A DNA stretch of 64,000 bases from positions 62,001 through 126,000 of the forward strand of contig CALHLD010000024.1 in NCBI GenBank assembly GCA_938034445.1, in the 5' to 3' direction. Position 1 is the stretch's first letter. Every line of letters starts with the position of its first letter. Position numbers and translations under genes: made by a program. The notes under the pieces are model-generated. The model was not told the origin of the DNA and did not search any database. It worked only from the letters and a program-made list of their open reading frames with translations. This DNA comes from an uncultured archaeon (GTDB lineage: Archaea > Thermoproteota > Nitrososphaeria > JACIWG01). Positions 48,908 to 58,928 of the stretch are shown here, in pieces.

Positions 48908-49693
48908 TTATATTCTTTTTATTGAAAGTTCGCATTTATTTTTTTTAGCTTCTTTTTGAAGAATCTCGTTGACTTGTTTTAGTAATTGTTCCGCAATTTT
49001 ATAATTTGGCGCAGATAATGAGAGGCGATAATTTGGCGCGCCAATATACTTAATAGATATTTTAATATTCTCGTCATTTAATTTACTAGTTGAACTCAAA
49101 ACTTGCTTAATCACTTCTAAGCCGTTTGGAGCGGGGGAAGTTATTTGTAATATTTCATTTATAACTACAGGAGGGGGGGACAGCTTTTCTTTTGCAACCT
49201 CATATATTTTTTGAGAAAAATCTTCGGGCAGGGAAAGTTTTGTTAAAACAGAGGGACCTTTTTGCAATAAGGAATCTATCATAGAGTATAAAGAGGTGTA
49301 TTCTTCTAATATTTTCTCAATATGACTTTGTAGCACAGTATCTGGAATTTGGAGATCGAGAGCAACTTTTTTTAGAACACTTCTACTTTTTTCTTCTTTT
49401 TTTATTAAAATTAATTTATTTCTTTTCTCTTCTTCCGTTACTTGACGAAGAGAAAGATCGACTTCCCTTCTAATTTTATCAACTCTTATAACTTTAAGAA
49501 CAACTTTTTGATTTTCTTTAATATGTTTATCAATATGCTTAACCCATCCTGATGATACTTCAGATATGTGAAGGAAACCATGCATGCCTCCATATTCATC
49601 TAATGTAACATAGGCACCATAAGGAGTTATTTCTGTAACTGTAGCTAAGACAACTTCACCCTCCTCTGGCAATTGGAACTCCCTTTTTGGCAT
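48908..49693 (-). CDS. Translation initiation factor aIF2 subunit alpha
   Basis: S1 domain EGEVVLATVTEITPYGAYVTLDEYGGMHGFLHISEVSSGWVKHI. Confidence 0.96.
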   Translation of the reverse strand: MPKREFQLPEEGEVVLATVTEITPYGAYVTLDEYGGMHGFLHISEVSSGWVKHIDKHIKENQKVVLKVIRVDKIRREVDLSLRQVTEEEKRNKLILIKKEEKSRSVLKKVALDLQIPDTVLQSHIEKILEEYTSLYSMIDSLLQKGPSVLTKLSLPEDFSQKIYEVAKEKLSPPPVVINEILQITSPAPNGLEVIKQVLSSTSKLNDENIKISIKYIGAPNYRLSLSAPNYKIAEQLLKQVNEILQKEAKKNKCELSIKRI

Positions 49694-49771
49694 AATTAAT
49701 CATAAAGGGTAAATAATAGAGAGTTATAACTTTTCTAATCAATCTTTACTAAATTTTATGAATATAAAATC

Positions 49772-50518
49772 TTATTCAATTCTAGGTGCAAGATAGTAGT
49801 TAAAATCTATTCCATAAGGACCGATTTTAAAATTTAATTTTATAGGCATTTTAGATGAATATTCTAATGTAACATTTTCTGAAACTGAAGAAAGAGCGCT
49901 TATTACATCGATTAAATGTGATAAACTGTAAGTGGAAGAGCTTTCCTCTTTTATATCGATAGAAATTAAATCTTCATTTGTCTTATCTACAATAACCTTT
50001 GCAACACCAGCATCACCTTGGCCTTCTAATAAAACTTGGTCTTTAGTTGTAGTTAAGGTAACGGTTTCTGAAACCACTTGGATATCATCCAATAGCTTTT
50101 CTAGTGACTTGGTCTTTATTACAATCTTTGAATTCAATGGCACTTTTGGTAATGGTGTTGAAGTGCTATAAGGTTCAATTAAATGAAGAAGGTACTCTCT
50201 CTTGTATGAATTAAATAGTTTAATGAGGAGAGCGTTTTCTTTAATTTCAAGCTCAATCTTATCTTTTGAAGAGGCTCTTTTAATGAACTTAACTAGATCT
50301 TCGATTTTTACTCCTATTTTTATTGGTTCTGAGCATTCATACTTTTCAAAGGCAGTACTAGGCCAGTTTAGGTCAATAAGAGCAATATGCGAGGGATCCA
50401 TTCCTCGGAAATTTATTCCTTGAGGAGTAGCTTCGAAAGTAGCTTCTTCAACTAATGTGGAAATAGCTGTAGACACTGCTTTCCATTCTTCTGGGCTTTC
50501 ACTTCTCGCAAGGAACAT
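49772..50518 (-). CDS. pcn: DNA polymerase sliding clamp PCNA
   Basis: ATFEATPQGINFRGMDPSHIALIDLNWPSTAFEKYEC; start chosen at MFLARSES. Confidence 0.95.
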   Translation of the reverse strand: MFLARSESPEEWKAVSTAISTLVEEATFEATPQGINFRGMDPSHIALIDLNWPSTAFEKYECSEPIKIGVKIEDLVKFIKRASSKDKIELEIKENALLIKLFNSYKREYLLHLIEPYSTSTPLPKVPLNSKIVIKTKSLEKLLDDIQVVSETVTLTTTKDQVLLEGQGDAGVAKVIVDKTNEDLISIDIKEESSSTYSLSHLIDVISALSSVSENVTLEYSSKMPIKLNFKIGPYGIDFNYYLAPRIE

Positions 50519-50562
50519 GGCGACCACCTTTATCTTTAACACTATCATTTAATAAAAATTAC

Positions 50563-50787
50563 CTAAACCTGGTCCAATCTTTTTATCACGTTACCTTTTA
50601 TTATCGCCTTACCACCTGTACTTTCACATAATATTGTACTACATGATGGACATTTAACATTGATTGTAGAGTGTGAGAAAATTATTTTTTGCGTTCTACA
50701 ATTGGAACATTCTACTAAATAAAAAGCGCTCTTAGGCTTGGGTAACAGTATTTTCTCTTTTTTAACCAAACTTATATCACCTTTCAA
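50563..50787 (-). CDS. rps27e: 30S ribosomal protein eS27
   Basis: YLVECSNCRTQKIIFSHSTINVKCPSCSTILCESTGGKAII. Confidence 0.95.
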   Translation of the reverse strand: MKGDISLVKKEKILLPKPKSAFYLVECSNCRTQKIIFSHSTINVKCPSCSTILCESTGGKAIIKGNVIKRLDQV

Positions 50788-51058
50788 CTATTTCAGCCTT
50801 TCTTAATCGTACACCTTCACGATGGTGTATGAAGTTACATTGTTTACATTTCAATTTTAAGGTAACCTTTTTTGTTGTTTTTGCAGTACGTACCAACTCT
50901 GGGAACTTTTGGCCACCATATCCTTTTTTATCCCGCTCATGATGACGTGCACCTGCTGATGAACGTCTTTCCTTTCCCTTTTTATATATTGTAACAGAGT
51001 GTACAGTATGTGTTTTGCATCTTGAACAATACGTCCTAATTTCTTTAGGGATTTTCAA
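50777..51058 (-). CDS. rpl44e: 50S ribosomal protein eL42 (L44e)
   Basis: RTYCSRCKTHTVHSVTIYKKGKERRSSAGARHHERDKKGYGGQKFPE. Confidence 0.97.
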   Translation of the reverse strand: MKIPKEIRTYCSRCKTHTVHSVTIYKKGKERRSSAGARHHERDKKGYGGQKFPELVRTAKTTKKVTLKLKCKQCNFIHHREGVRLRKAEIVER

Positions 51059-51620
51059 TGCTCTCTGCCCATCCTCCGCTAACAGATAGCTTATTTAAAA
51101 ATGGTTCGATATTACCATTTGGCAAAATTGTGACATCTTCAGGTTCAAGTGGACCATAATTTTTTAGATCAACACCAACAAATTTGGGGATATCTGAATG
51201 TATACTAACGAGTACAGTTTTTTTAATAACTTTCTTTTTTATTTCCTCTAATTTATTAGCATGGCCCATTTCTATATCCTTTAAGAAGACTTCTATATTA
51301 CGTTTGAATTTTATAATTTGATCATATAAAAAGCGTTCTTCTAAAGTGAGATTAGAAAGGGTTAATTTCTTAGAGGAATCTAAAAAGAGTTTTCTTGATC
51401 TTACCTCTAAGAGTTTTTTGATAAGTGACAGTATAATTGTTTTTTCTTCATAGCTTAAAGCTGTGTTTATAGTGGAAGAGGAATTATTGTTCTTATTTTG
51501 TTTGAAATATAACACTATATTTTCAAAAAAATTTTCATCCAGCTTTGTAAAATCATCGTTTAATATCTCGTTTATGAGCAAATCATATAATCTACCAATA
51601 TCTAATGTTACAGCCATCAC
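51045..51620 (-). CDS. GINS complex subunit (Gins51-like)
   Basis: Helical N-domain plus VSIHSDIPKFVGVDLKNYGPLEPEDVTILP B-domain; between PriS and eL42. Confidence 0.85.
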   Translation of the reverse strand: MMAVTLDIGRLYDLLINEILNDDFTKLDENFFENIVLYFKQNKNNNSSSTINTALSYEEKTIILSLIKKLLEVRSRKLFLDSSKKLTLSNLTLEERFLYDQIIKFKRNIEVFLKDIEMGHANKLEEIKKKVIKKTVLVSIHSDIPKFVGVDLKNYGPLEPEDVTILPNGNIEPFLNKLSVSGGWAESIENP

Positions 51621-51676
51621 CCATCATTTTCGTATAAAAATATTGTCTACTAAAATGTTTATTGTAATATTGAATT

Positions 51677-52870
51677 TTAAGGAAATTCTAAAGGCTTAGC
51701 TAAGCCCATACATATCAGGAAGATTGCTGCCATTTCAGGGAGAAGAACCTCCTCTTTTTTATAGGGGCCAAATATTTGTTCATTCAATTCGAACTTTGGT
51801 GCATAACTTACATAAACTTTGATTGGTTCTTGTGAGAAAGCAATCGCATCAACTAGAGGGTAAAAATGATCAATATTGCTAATCCTCTTTTTGAGAAGAC
51901 CGGTTTCACCATGTAAGGTCTCTGGCATTCTAAATATTCTGTGTATATCTGTAGTTACATTTACATCAATCCTTATTTTAATTTCATCAATTATCTTTTC
52001 CAATGATAATTTTAATTCTTTATACGGTACTGTTGAAAAATATTTTTGTAATAAGGTTCTAAGGTAAGCATCATTTGGACTTTCTAATTTGATGCCAATT
52101 ACATTTTCAAAAAAAGATTTAGATATACGACCAATCCAGCCTTTTTCATAAGGAAGAGGAAAAATTTGTGAAAGTTCATTAATAGGAATATTTCGATTAA
52201 GTATGGTAGTTGTTAATAGTTTAAACCCATTTAAAGTTAAGTAGTCCGAAAGTTCTAAACGAAAATGTTGGTCAGAGTCCTCATAAAATGAATTTTCTAC
52301 AGTTAAATGATAACCTCTTTTTCCGGAAAAATATATTTTTATTTTATCTTTACTGATTCCAAAATCTTCTATAAGGATATTCATTAACCTAATTATCTCA
52401 TCTTTTGCATATTCTAAGCCTTCCTTTGTCGGAATACTTATTGTAGAAATCTTTTCTGAGCCGCACGAAGAACATTTCTTATTATCTAGATTTGTAAAGA
52501 TTGAATTACAATTATTGCATATGTAGATAAAAATCATATTGGTTTCTTTAAATGGCAAATGATCCAAATCTATATCAAACACAAGATCAGCACCTTTCCA
52601 TATACGTGCATTAATAGGTGCGGAAGGGTCATCATAGTATGCGGTCGAATAGTAAACCGATTTTGGAGCCTCATGTATGAGTAGTGCCTTTAACTCACCT
52701 TCATTTTTTAATGTAATATGGCGGATCATTTTTTCAGGATAAAATGTTAAATAACCTATTTCTCTTTCAGATAATCTTTGGGGAGCATAAATTTTATTTA
52801 TATTTTCATAATAATATCTTCTAAATGCTTTTTTTAGAAAATTATTTTTTTCTATCATGAGAGCCGTCAC
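51677..52870 (-). CDS. priS: DNA primase small subunit PriS
   Basis: ADLVFDIDLDHLPF catalytic motif; YFSGKRGYHL. Confidence 0.95.
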   Translation of the reverse strand: MTALMIEKNNFLKKAFRRYYYENINKIYAPQRLSEREIGYLTFYPEKMIRHITLKNEGELKALLIHEAPKSVYYSTAYYDDPSAPINARIWKGADLVFDIDLDHLPFKETNMIFIYICNNCNSIFTNLDNKKCSSCGSEKISTISIPTKEGLEYAKDEIIRLMNILIEDFGISKDKIKIYFSGKRGYHLTVENSFYEDSDQHFRLELSDYLTLNGFKLLTTTILNRNIPINELSQIFPLPYEKGWIGRISKSFFENVIGIKLESPNDAYLRTLLQKYFSTVPYKELKLSLEKIIDEIKIRIDVNVTTDIHRIFRMPETLHGETGLLKKRISNIDHFYPLVDAIAFSQEPIKVYVSYAPKFELNEQIFGPYKKEEVLLPEMAAIFLICMGLAKPLEFP

Positions 52871-53861
52871 TTTTTTTCAGCTTATAATTCAAAGGATGTG
52901 ATATATTATCGCATGAATCATCTTTATAACACAAGCCTTGAGAAAAGAGAGTTTTACAATCGGGAACATTGTACTTTTTTCGTCCGCCGCGTAAGCCTGC
53001 AATATGCTCAACTTGATATTTTGCGATTTTTTCATTAAAATCAGGAGAGGAGGAAAATAGGTTTACAATTTCTTCAATTGATTTTCCCTTTTTTAGTAAA
53101 AAAGTCGTTATGAAAAAACGTTCATAATGTGACAAATTTTTTCCAGACTTAATTTTATCTAATATTTGTTTTGCACACGGGGGATCCTCTGTTAGTGTAG
53201 AACCTTCATACAATTTTTTAGGGATTGGACGATTTCTTACTATGTCAACAAGGTATTGAAGTTTTTGTGGAACTATGGGGGTTGGAGCATCTTTTATCCT
53301 TTTAAATATTTCTTGAAATATTTTATCACGGGCAAGTCTTATAAGCTCTTGCCTTTTAAGATAAACAAGACCATTACTAATTATTTTGTTAACAATCTTC
53401 CAATGGACGCTTTTCAAAGAAGAAGAAAGTTTTACATAATCTTTAACATGTATTGCATATTCGTAATATTCATTACCAATAGCGTAATCAACTTCATATA
53501 CGTTTATATTCAGTAATCTTTTTAAAATATAAGTTAAAATATTTTTATTTCGTTCAGTTTTTAAGAAGAATTCTGCACGACGTGCTTCGTTAAAAGCGAA
53601 TTTAGTGATCACATCTTCACGTTGACTTGCCTTAATAATGATAACAGCCAACATAAAGGAAAGCAGGTCAGTATCTTTATCCAGATTATAAAGTTCAGGT
53701 GGATACCTTGAAGACATTAATCTTAACTCACATCGTCTTATCACTTTTTCAAATTCATTTGATGTGAAATCATCCAAAGTTAGACCTAATTTTGCAATAT
53801 ACTGTTTAGTTTCTTCTAAAAAAGGATATTTTATTAAGTCTTCTTCACCCAAAATTTGCAT
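52842..53861 (-). CDS. priL: DNA primase large subunit PriL
   Basis: PriL-like helical protein with conserved Cys (CAKQIL...CKTLFSQGLCYKDDSC) and overlap with priS. Confidence 0.93.
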   Translation of the reverse strand: MQILGEEDLIKYPFLEETKQYIAKLGLTLDDFTSNEFEKVIRRCELRLMSSRYPPELYNLDKDTDLLSFMLAVIIIKASQREDVITKFAFNEARRAEFFLKTERNKNILTYILKRLLNINVYEVDYAIGNEYYEYAIHVKDYVKLSSSLKSVHWKIVNKIISNGLVYLKRQELIRLARDKIFQEIFKRIKDAPTPIVPQKLQYLVDIVRNRPIPKKLYEGSTLTEDPPCAKQILDKIKSGKNLSHYERFFITTFLLKKGKSIEEIVNLFSSSPDFNEKIAKYQVEHIAGLRGGRKKYNVPDCKTLFSQGLCYKDDSCDNISHPLNYKLKKSDGSHDRKK

Positions 53862-53954
53862 ATAAGATATGCACCACCATATTTTTATTCACACCCACTT
53901 AATTAGTATTCAATAAAGATTTAATTAAACTAATATTTAAACAAAAGTGTTGAT

Positions 53955-56096
53955 ATGCAATTTGTTGAAATAAAATTTATAAAAAAGGGTAAGGTTGAGT
54001 TTAGAGAGTATCAAGATAAATTTTCAAATATTTGTCTTGAAAAAAACTGTTTAATTGTTGCACCTACAGGTTTGGGAAAAACAGTTATTGCAGCATTATT
54101 TATAGCAAAAGCATTAAATGAAGATGAAACAAGGAGATTTTTAATAATTGCACCAACACGTGTTTTGGTAGGACAGCATGCACTTACATTGAGAGAAATA
54201 TTAGATTTAGATAGCGAGGAAATAACAGAAGTGACCGGAGAAAAGAATATAGAGGAAAGGAAAAGATTATGGAGTAAGAGAATAATAATTGCCACAGCAG
54301 AAGTTACTTTAAGTGACTTGGAAAAAGATGTCTTTGACATAAGACAATTTTATGCCGTAATTTTTGATGAAGCGCATCATGCAATTGGCAATCACCCATA
54401 TGCAATACTAGGAAAAGAAATTTTTCAAAAAAATAAAGATATACGAGTAATAGCATTCACAGCATCACCTCCTTTGGAAAAGGAAAAGATTCAAAATATC
54501 TTAGATTCACTAAACCTATTAAGCATAGAAACAATTACAGAAGAAGAACCTGAAGTTAAAAAGTATATTTTTGGATCAAAAATTATAGTAGTTAAAGTAA
54601 AATCTACCGCAGCTTTAAACAGAATAAGACAAAGTTTACTTAGATCTATTGAAAATATAAGTAAACAATTGAAAAACGAAAATGTAAACCTTTCTAAAAT
54701 CAAATCTATTAAGGAACTTTTAGAATTACGTGGAAAGGAAATAAATATAGAAAACAAGACAACTATTACCTCATTAATTAGAATACATCACTGCCTTACT
54801 CTAGTCGAGACATATGGTATTGAACCCTTTATTGATTACTGTGAAAAAATATTTTTAAAGAAAGGAAAAAGTGCTACTCAATTAAAAAATGACCTTGATT
54901 TCAGAATGGCCTATGAAGTAGCAAAAAGTATGCAAGTGGTAGGGGAGGAGCATCCAAAAGTGATTCAACTAAAAAAAATTTTAACAGATATAAAGGAGAC
55001 TGATAATGCCATAGTTTTTACAAACCACAAATATGCCACAAAAATGCTTTTTGAAAAAGCAAAAAAATGGAATATACAAGGAGCGTATCTGATTGGAAAA
55101 AGGGGGTGCATCAACCAGTCGCAGAAAGAGCAATTAAATGTTCTTGAGAAAATGAAAAATGGAGTATATAGAGTATTATTTGCAACAAGAGTAGGTGAGG
55201 AGGGATTAGACATAGCTGAATGCAACACCGTCATTTTCTATGATAATGTTTCTGATGCAATAAGATTTGTCCAAAGAAGAGGGAGAACTGGAAGAAAAAA
55301 GAGAGGAAAGGTTATTGCTTTAATTATGGAAGGAACAAAAGAAGAAGCACTTTTTTGGGCTGGAAAGAAAAAAGCTGAAAAAATAATAAAGGAGATAAAA
55401 AAAGATGCAAAAATGATGCCTTTAGAGCATTTCATTAATTTAAGTAATGAGGAAAGTGCATTAAAAATAATAGTAGATCGTAGAGAGAGTGATGAAATAA
55501 AACATGAGCTTTCTAAATATAATATAAAGATTGAGGAACAAACATTAGAAATAGGAGACTTTTTATTATCAGAAGAGGTTTGTGTTGAACGAAAAACAAC
55601 TAAAGATTTTGTAGAATCTATAATAGATGGAAGACTTTTTTCCCAAGCTTTAAACCTTAAACAACAATATATGAAACCAATTATAATAATAGAAAAAAGC
55701 GGAGATATAGAAAGGGTCACATTAAATTCATTTTATGGAGCACTGGCGAGTCTGATTTCAGACTTTAGCATACCTGTAATAATAACTGAATCGAATTCTG
55801 AAACAGCCTTTTTGCTTTATAGTATTGCAAAAAGAGAGCAGTTTGAGAAGAAAAAAGGTATAAAAATTCGTGAAGGAACAAAACCACTTAATATGAAAGA
55901 GATTCAAAAATATATTCTTGCTGGAATACCAGGGATAAGCGCAATTTTAGCTGAAAGGTTACTAGAAAAATTTGGTACATTGCAGAAGATCTTTAACGCA
56001 GATAAAAAAGAATTAATGGAAGTTAAAGGTATTGGTGAAACTATTGCAAAAAGAATAAAGGAAATAGCAACTTTAGATTACAATAAACTTAAATAA
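53955..56096 (+). CDS. hef: Hef helicase/nuclease (SF2 helicase + ERCC4 nuclease + HhH)
   Basis: APTGLGKTVIAALF, FDEAHHAIGNHPYA, RRGRTGR, IVDRRES...GDFLLSEEVCVERKTTKDF, HhH GIPGISAILAERLLEKFG. Confidence 0.96.
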   Translation: MQFVEIKFIKKGKVEFREYQDKFSNICLEKNCLIVAPTGLGKTVIAALFIAKALNEDETRRFLIIAPTRVLVGQHALTLREILDLDSEEITEVTGEKNIEERKRLWSKRIIIATAEVTLSDLEKDVFDIRQFYAVIFDEAHHAIGNHPYAILGKEIFQKNKDIRVIAFTASPPLEKEKIQNILDSLNLLSIETITEEEPEVKKYIFGSKIIVVKVKSTAALNRIRQSLLRSIENISKQLKNENVNLSKIKSIKELLELRGKEINIENKTTITSLIRIHHCLTLVETYGIEPFIDYCEKIFLKKGKSATQLKNDLDFRMAYEVAKSMQVVGEEHPKVIQLKKILTDIKETDNAIVFTNHKYATKMLFEKAKKWNIQGAYLIGKRGCINQSQKEQLNVLEKMKNGVYRVLFATRVGEEGLDIAECNTVIFYDNVSDAIRFVQRRGRTGRKKRGKVIALIMEGTKEEALFWAGKKKAEKIIKEIKKDAKMMPLEHFINLSNEESALKIIVDRRESDEIKHELSKYNIKIEEQTLEIGDFLLSEEVCVERKTTKDFVESIIDGRLFSQALNLKQQYMKPIIIIEKSGDIERVTLNSFYGALASLISDFSIPVIITESNSETAFLLYSIAKREQFEKKKGIKIREGTKPLNMKEIQKYILAGIPGISAILAERLLEKFGTLQKIFNADKKELMEVKGIGETIAKRIKEIATLDYNKLK

Positions 56097-56181
56097 TAGG
56101 GAAAATGGAATAGAAGATTTAAATTAAATAGTATAGGGGATATAATAGGGGGCATAATTTTAGCATGGAGGTGAATTAGTT

Positions 56182-56454
56182 TTGTCATCAATCGGTAAGG
56201 AAAATCAAGAGAAAATCACTAAAGTGTTGGCAGTATTACAAAATATTTCTGAAACCGTAACAGTCCCAAGAAATATAAGGAAAACAATAAAGGAGATTAT
56301 GACAGATTTGCAAAAAGGAGCAGGAAAACTTGGAGTTCGAGCGGCAAATGCTGTTGCAATATTAACTGAAATAAGTGAAGACCCAAATTTACCCATATTT
56401 GCAAGAGTAAAGATATATGATGCAATAAGTTGCCTAGAAAACATAAGAGATTAA
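56182..56454 (+). CDS. UPF0147 family protein
   Basis: KITKVLAVLQNISETVTVPRNIRKTIKEIMTDLQ...VRAANAVAILTEISEDPNLPIFARVKIYDAISCLE. Confidence 0.9.
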   Translation: MSSIGKENQEKITKVLAVLQNISETVTVPRNIRKTIKEIMTDLQKGAGKLGVRAANAVAILTEISEDPNLPIFARVKIYDAISCLENIRD

Positions 56455-56905
56455 TTAAATTATTGATTTATCGCTAGTAAGGAAACAATTATATTTTACT
56501 CTTCACTCACACAACAAGAATTCCAATTTCAGCACTGTGTAAGGAATAAAGCTTTTTGTTTTGGCACCCTATTTACATGAGAGCAAAAATTGTGAATATT
56601 TTCGCAATACTTTCTTCGACTATTTTGACAGGGGTTTCATGGTTGTAGTGAAGTCTTGAATCGCTCCAGTTATGTAATCCAACATATAATATTGTAGTCC
56701 TTCGCCAATTAAAGGAGCTGCTGAGATTTGAATGCTGGACATATGGAGATATTTCAAATTTCCCCTTTTCCCTTTTTCATGCTTTTTTAATGTGAACTCC
56801 TAGCTAGAGGTTTCCATTGATCTCCATCGTCCAGTCAATTAGGGTATTAGTTAGTTTATCAAGTAGATTGAGCGGGCTATGAGCTCACAGCCTTTTCTGT
56901 CCGCG

Positions 56906-57934
56906 TCAAAACTCAGAAGGTAAGCACCTCTTCTTTACTATTCCTGTCTCTTTAGAATACGTCTCTATTACTAAACGTGCCCGCTTCCTATTAATTCCTC
57001 TGAATTCTTGGAATTCATTTGCTTCCAAGTTTAAACTACAGTACTTTAGAACCTTTTGTTTAAAGCTTTGAGAATACTTTGTAAAATCTAGAGTGGCCCC
57101 GTTTTCACTTATGATCTTGACCCCCAATTTCGGATAGTTTTTAACGTTATCGCAATGATTGATTCCAAGCTCTGCAATCACATGAATATGGTCATTACGA
57201 ATTTTCCATAATTTCTCAAATCCGGTACATTGATATTCAAATAATTCAGGAGAACTGTCCGCTAGCCAAGTAAATTGATCCTGGTTTACACCCTTAAATG
57301 AGACCTCGAAGTAAACTTGTATGTTACGTATCTCCTTTAAGTCATCTAAATTTATTGGGGAATTGTCCCTGCCAATTTCCACACCATTTGTTTGAATAAG
57401 AACCTTTAGCCTGTGGAGGACGTTAGGTAGAAATTGCGGAATGGGCGGCTGTATATTAACAAGATCCTTACTAATATTAGAAATTTGAGTTTGATCATCC
57501 AGGATCCTCAGGAATTCCATTAAATGGGGCCACTGGAGAGTCGGCTCATTCCCTGTTAAACGAATAGTGCCGATACTGAATGGATTAATTTTTGCTTTCA
57601 TAATGAATTGATCCTTATAGAGAGTGTTTAGTTTACACAGTAAGTTTTTCACGACCTCTTCAGGCGTCTTAATTATAGACTTTTTTTCGCGAACAAGATA
57701 GGCCCAGCAAAACCGACAATTTAAGTTGCAACCATGATAATGTAGCACGAAGCCAGGCACTTTAAATTCGTAGCTCCTTTCACACATTACAACGCAATTA
57801 TTGTAGCAGCTCTTGTCCTTACAAGGATCACGACCCCATCTGAAATATGGCTTACATTGAGTATACCAGTAAGCCCCTCTCATAACATTAGAGTATTTGC
57901 CCTCAATCATTTTAACACCCTTAAACTTCGTCAT
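56906..57934 (-). CDS. Radical SAM protein with Cys-rich N-terminal region
   Basis: HGCNLNCRFCWAY (CxxxCxxC); N-terminal CKPYFRWGRDPCKDKSCYNNCVVMC. Confidence 0.88.
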   Translation of the reverse strand: MTKFKGVKMIEGKYSNVMRGAYWYTQCKPYFRWGRDPCKDKSCYNNCVVMCERSYEFKVPGFVLHYHGCNLNCRFCWAYLVREKKSIIKTPEEVVKNLLCKLNTLYKDQFIMKAKINPFSIGTIRLTGNEPTLQWPHLMEFLRILDDQTQISNISKDLVNIQPPIPQFLPNVLHRLKVLIQTNGVEIGRDNSPINLDDLKEIRNIQVYFEVSFKGVNQDQFTWLADSSPELFEYQCTGFEKLWKIRNDHIHVIAELGINHCDNVKNYPKLGVKIISENGATLDFTKYSQSFKQKVLKYCSLNLEANEFQEFRGINRKRARLVIETYSKETGIVKKRCLPSEF

Positions 57935-58121
57935 TCAGTTGTATAAACATTTTCCGACATTTTGAATCTAGGGCATAGCCTCCTAAACATATTCTACCTA
58001 TTGAACGTAGTCTTCTTGTCCTTGATCAACCTCTCTGTTAAAAGGGTCAAAATAAGTTGAACGGTGCAATTATTTGTTTGGTGTATTTTTTAACTACATC
58101 CCGTTCAGAAACTATAACATT

Positions 58122-58149
58122 TTTTCTGGACAATATCATGTCCAGAAAA
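58122..58149. repeat. Perfect 11-bp inverted repeat with 6-nt spacer
   Basis: TTTTCTGGACA-atatca-TGTCCAGAAAA. Confidence 0.9.
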
Positions 58150-58232
58150 GTGGACGTCGTCTATGTTATTCATCATATTTAATACACCATTTTTTGTCTC
58201 ATCAAAAAAGGGCACCATAACTAACAAAATAG

Positions 58233-58331
58233 CGCCGGGGAAGGGATTTGAACCCTTGCAACGGACAGGCCGTTACCGGCTTTCTTGTAAGATCTCGAGG
58301 CCGGCCCTTTTGACCACTCAGGCACCCCGGC
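58233..58331 (-). tRNA. tRNA-Ser(CGA) with 12-nt intron at 37/38 (intron 58282-58293)
   Basis: GCCGGGG/CCCCGGC acceptor, G73, anticodon stem CCGGC/GCCGG around CTCGAG-[ATCTTACAAGAA]-A, variable arm AACGG/CCGTT. Confidence 0.92.
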
Positions 58332-58505
58332 TGCAAGATAATCGATAAAAAGAGTTTAAAAAATTTAAGCTTTTGAAGGTAAGAAAGATTCTGTGAACTC
58401 ATGCTGTGCTTGATCTAATATCTTCCTTTATTTATCAAAAATACTAATAATTTGATTAAAATTGTCAAATTCTTGAGATTCTTTTAATTCTTCTTGGTAG
58501 ATACT

Positions 58506-58928
58506 TCAAGCTTTTCGTAAAATATTCCCATTTAATTTCGAATCAATATAATCAGAAAGGCGGACTATCATTGCTTCGATTGTTTCGGGACGGGTTGGAC
58601 CAGGTTCCCCATGATTTGCTGCAACAGCGTGAATAACTTTTAGTGGAAAACCTTCTTGAAACAATTTCATTACACTTAATGTTAAATGGTCAAGATAATA
58701 CCCTAAAGAAGAGTTTTTGTCTAATTCTTCTAGCTTGTATGTTACTGGTTTCATGATATCATGTAAGAAGCTAGCTGCAATCACAGCATCAAAATCAACA
58801 TGATAACCATAAATTTTTTCTAATTGAAATGTAATAGATATTGCAATATTTGTAGTAGATAATATATGATCAAATAGACCACCAGGATAAAAATGATGAG
58901 CCTTTTTAACGCCTGGAGAAAAAAACAT
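58506..58928 (-). CDS. HD-domain protein; N-terminus appears to continue in another frame upstream (to ~58995)
   Basis: GGLFDHILSTTNIAI, AASFLHDIMKPVTY; upstream frame reads MNDPILKEKTLNVIEKCLFQSPYV before a T7 run. Confidence 0.75.
   Translation of the reverse strand: MFFSPGVKKAHHFYPGGLFDHILSTTNIAISITFQLEKIYGYHVDFDAVIAASFLHDIMKPVTYKLEELDKNSSLGYYLDHLTLSVMKLFQEGFPLKVIHAVAANHGEPGPTRPETIEAMIVRLSDYIDSKLNGNILRKA

Noticed and set aside
56620-56742. 40-aa minus-strand ORF MSSIQISAAPLIGEGLQYYMLDYITGAIQDFTTTMKPLSK and a possible continuation in another frame
   Set aside because: Might be a gene remnant, but too short and with no recognised family; not supportable as a pseudogene.
58163-58402. ORFs 58163-58348 (+) and 58202-58402 (-)
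   Set aside because: Both read through tRNA-Ser(CGA); artefacts.
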